NCBI GenBank assembly: GCA_003136295.1
Contig: PLDZ01000197.1
Coordinates: 3,105-9,568, forward strand
Origin: Candidatus Dormiibacterota bacterium
Lineage (GTDB): Bacteria; Chloroflexota; Dormibacteria; Aeolococcales; Aeolococcaceae
Direction of reading: 5' to 3'
DNA length: 6,464 nt
The notes beneath the pieces are model-generated. The model was given only the letters and a program-made list of their open reading frames with translations. It was not told the DNA's origin and searched no databases. The translations under genes and the position numbers were made by a program. Positions 5,691-6,464 of this stretch are shown one piece after another. Numbering within the stretch: the stretch's first letter is position 1; each line of letters starts with the position of its first letter.

Positions 5691-6464
5691 TTACCTCGCC
5701 ATCGGCTGGAACAGCGTGTCCAGCTCTTCGGGAGTTACCAGCTCGCGCTGCACGAGCTTCTCGCGAATCTCGTCAAGCGACTTCTGACCGAAGTTTCGCA
5801 ACGTCAGCAGTTCTTCCTGCTTCATCGCCACGAGCTGACCGACCTTGGTGATGTCGTTCGCCTTGAGGCAGTTGAGGGCGCGAACGCTGAGCTCGAGATC
5901 CTCGATGGGGACGTCGGCGAGCCGGCTTGGGAGGTCGTTGCCCCGTGCTTGACGCTGCTGGGGGGCCGCGAGGTTGTCGCCGAACCGCACGAAGAGACCG
6001 AGGTGCTCGGTGAAGAGACCGGCGGCGCGGCTGACGGCTTCGACCGGCGCGAGCGTCCCGTCGGTCCAGACCTCGACGACCAGCTTGTCCCACTCGGTCT
6101 CCTGGCCGACGCGGGTCTTCTCGACGAAGAAGTTGGCCTTGCGGACCGGGGTGAAGATGGCGTCGATCGGTATCACCCCGATCGCCTGCCCCTCCTTCTT
6201 GTTGCGCTCGGCGGTGACGTACCCCTTGCCGCGCTCGACCATCAGATCCATGCGCAATTGCGCCTTGGGCGAATCCAGGGTAGCGATGTGCTGACCGGGG
6301 TTGCGGATCTCGATGTCGCTCGGGCACTCGATGTCGCCCGCGGTCACCTCGCGAGGGCCGTGCTGGTCGAGGCTGATACGCACCGGGTCGGCGCTGTGCG
6401 AGAGGACGTTGATCTCCTTGATGTTGAGCAGGATCTCGGTCACGTCTTCCTTGACGTTCTCGAT
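5691..6464 (-). CDS. rpoA: DNA-directed RNA polymerase subunit alpha (5' end outside window)
   Basis: The alpha subunit dimerises to start RNA polymerase assembly, and its C-terminal domain contacts UP elements and activators. The visible 257 residues lack roughly the first 60-75 of about 320. The frame runs unbroken to the window edge, entering with ENVKEDVTEILLN, a segment of the N-terminal domain. Next come VTAGDIECP, VERGKGYV and IPIDAIFTPVRKANF, all conserved in the NTD, and WTDGTLAPVEAV. A linker (APQQRQARGNDLPSRL) leads to the C-terminal domain. There the DNA-binding segment IEDLELSVRALNCLKANDI contains the arginine equivalent to E. coli Arg265, and LLTLRNFGQKSLDEI forms the helix-hairpin-helix. 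A GTG lies at 6443, seven codons inside the edge, but is not the true start. No sequence oddity is seen. Confidence 0.97.
   Translation of the reverse strand: MENVKEDVTEILLNIKEINVLSHSADPVRISLDQHGPREVTAGDIECPSDIEIRNPGQHIATLDSPKAQLRMDLMVERGKGYVTAERNKKEGQAIGVIPIDAIFTPVRKANFFVEKTRVGQETEWDKLVVEVWTDGTLAPVEAVSRAAGLFTEHLGLFVRFGDNLAAPQQRQARGNDLPSRLADVPIEDLELSVRALNCLKANDITKVGQLVAMKQEELLTLRNFGQKSLDEIREKLVQRELVTPEELDTLFQPMAR

Overview
The window is high-GC bacterial DNA in which every supported gene lies on the minus strand, so transcription runs from position 6464 towards position 1. There is no RNA gene, mobile element, CRISPR array or gap longer than about 50 bases between genes. The order rpoA-rplQ-truA-rplM-rpsI, the short 117-residue L17 (Actinobacteria often have a longer one), the GTG and TTG starts and the high GC content point to a high-GC Gram-positive-type or Chloroflexota-like bacterium. 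A soil or freshwater Chloroflexota is my best guess. The lineage is inference and could be wrong.

Right-hand part (6464 to 3653): the end of the ribosomal protein/RNA polymerase superoperon. It holds rpoA (RNA polymerase alpha, 5' end outside the window), rplQ (L17), truA (tRNA pseudouridine synthase), rplM (L13) and rpsI (S9). Gaps are 12 and 13 nt, followed by overlaps of 4 nt (ATGA) and 17 nt, so translational coupling is likely. rpsI starts with TTG inside the end of rplM.

Middle part (3653 to 1061): three accessory genes follow with almost no spacing. They are a WecG/TagA/CpsF-family glycosyltransferase whose GTG start overlaps the rpsI stop, a GT2 glycosyltransferase resembling dolichyl/polyprenyl-phosphate glucosyltransferases 6 nt further on, and a soluble DegS-like histidine-kinase-type protein 7 nt after that. 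The kinase-like protein keeps its ATP-binding boxes but appears to lack the phospho-accepting histidine. The two glycosyltransferases suggest lipid-linked cell-surface glycan synthesis tied by read-through to ribosome synthesis.

Left-hand part (1060 to 1): a 44-nt spacer with a small hairpin and a possible promoter precedes a DUF192 protein. After another 44 to 45 nt comes a dienelactone-hydrolase-family protein cut off by the window edge. These two may form a separate transcription unit.

No clearly new multi-gene system is visible. The points most worth a second look are the degenerate histidine kinase and the coupling of a small glycosyltransferase module to the rplM-rpsI operon.
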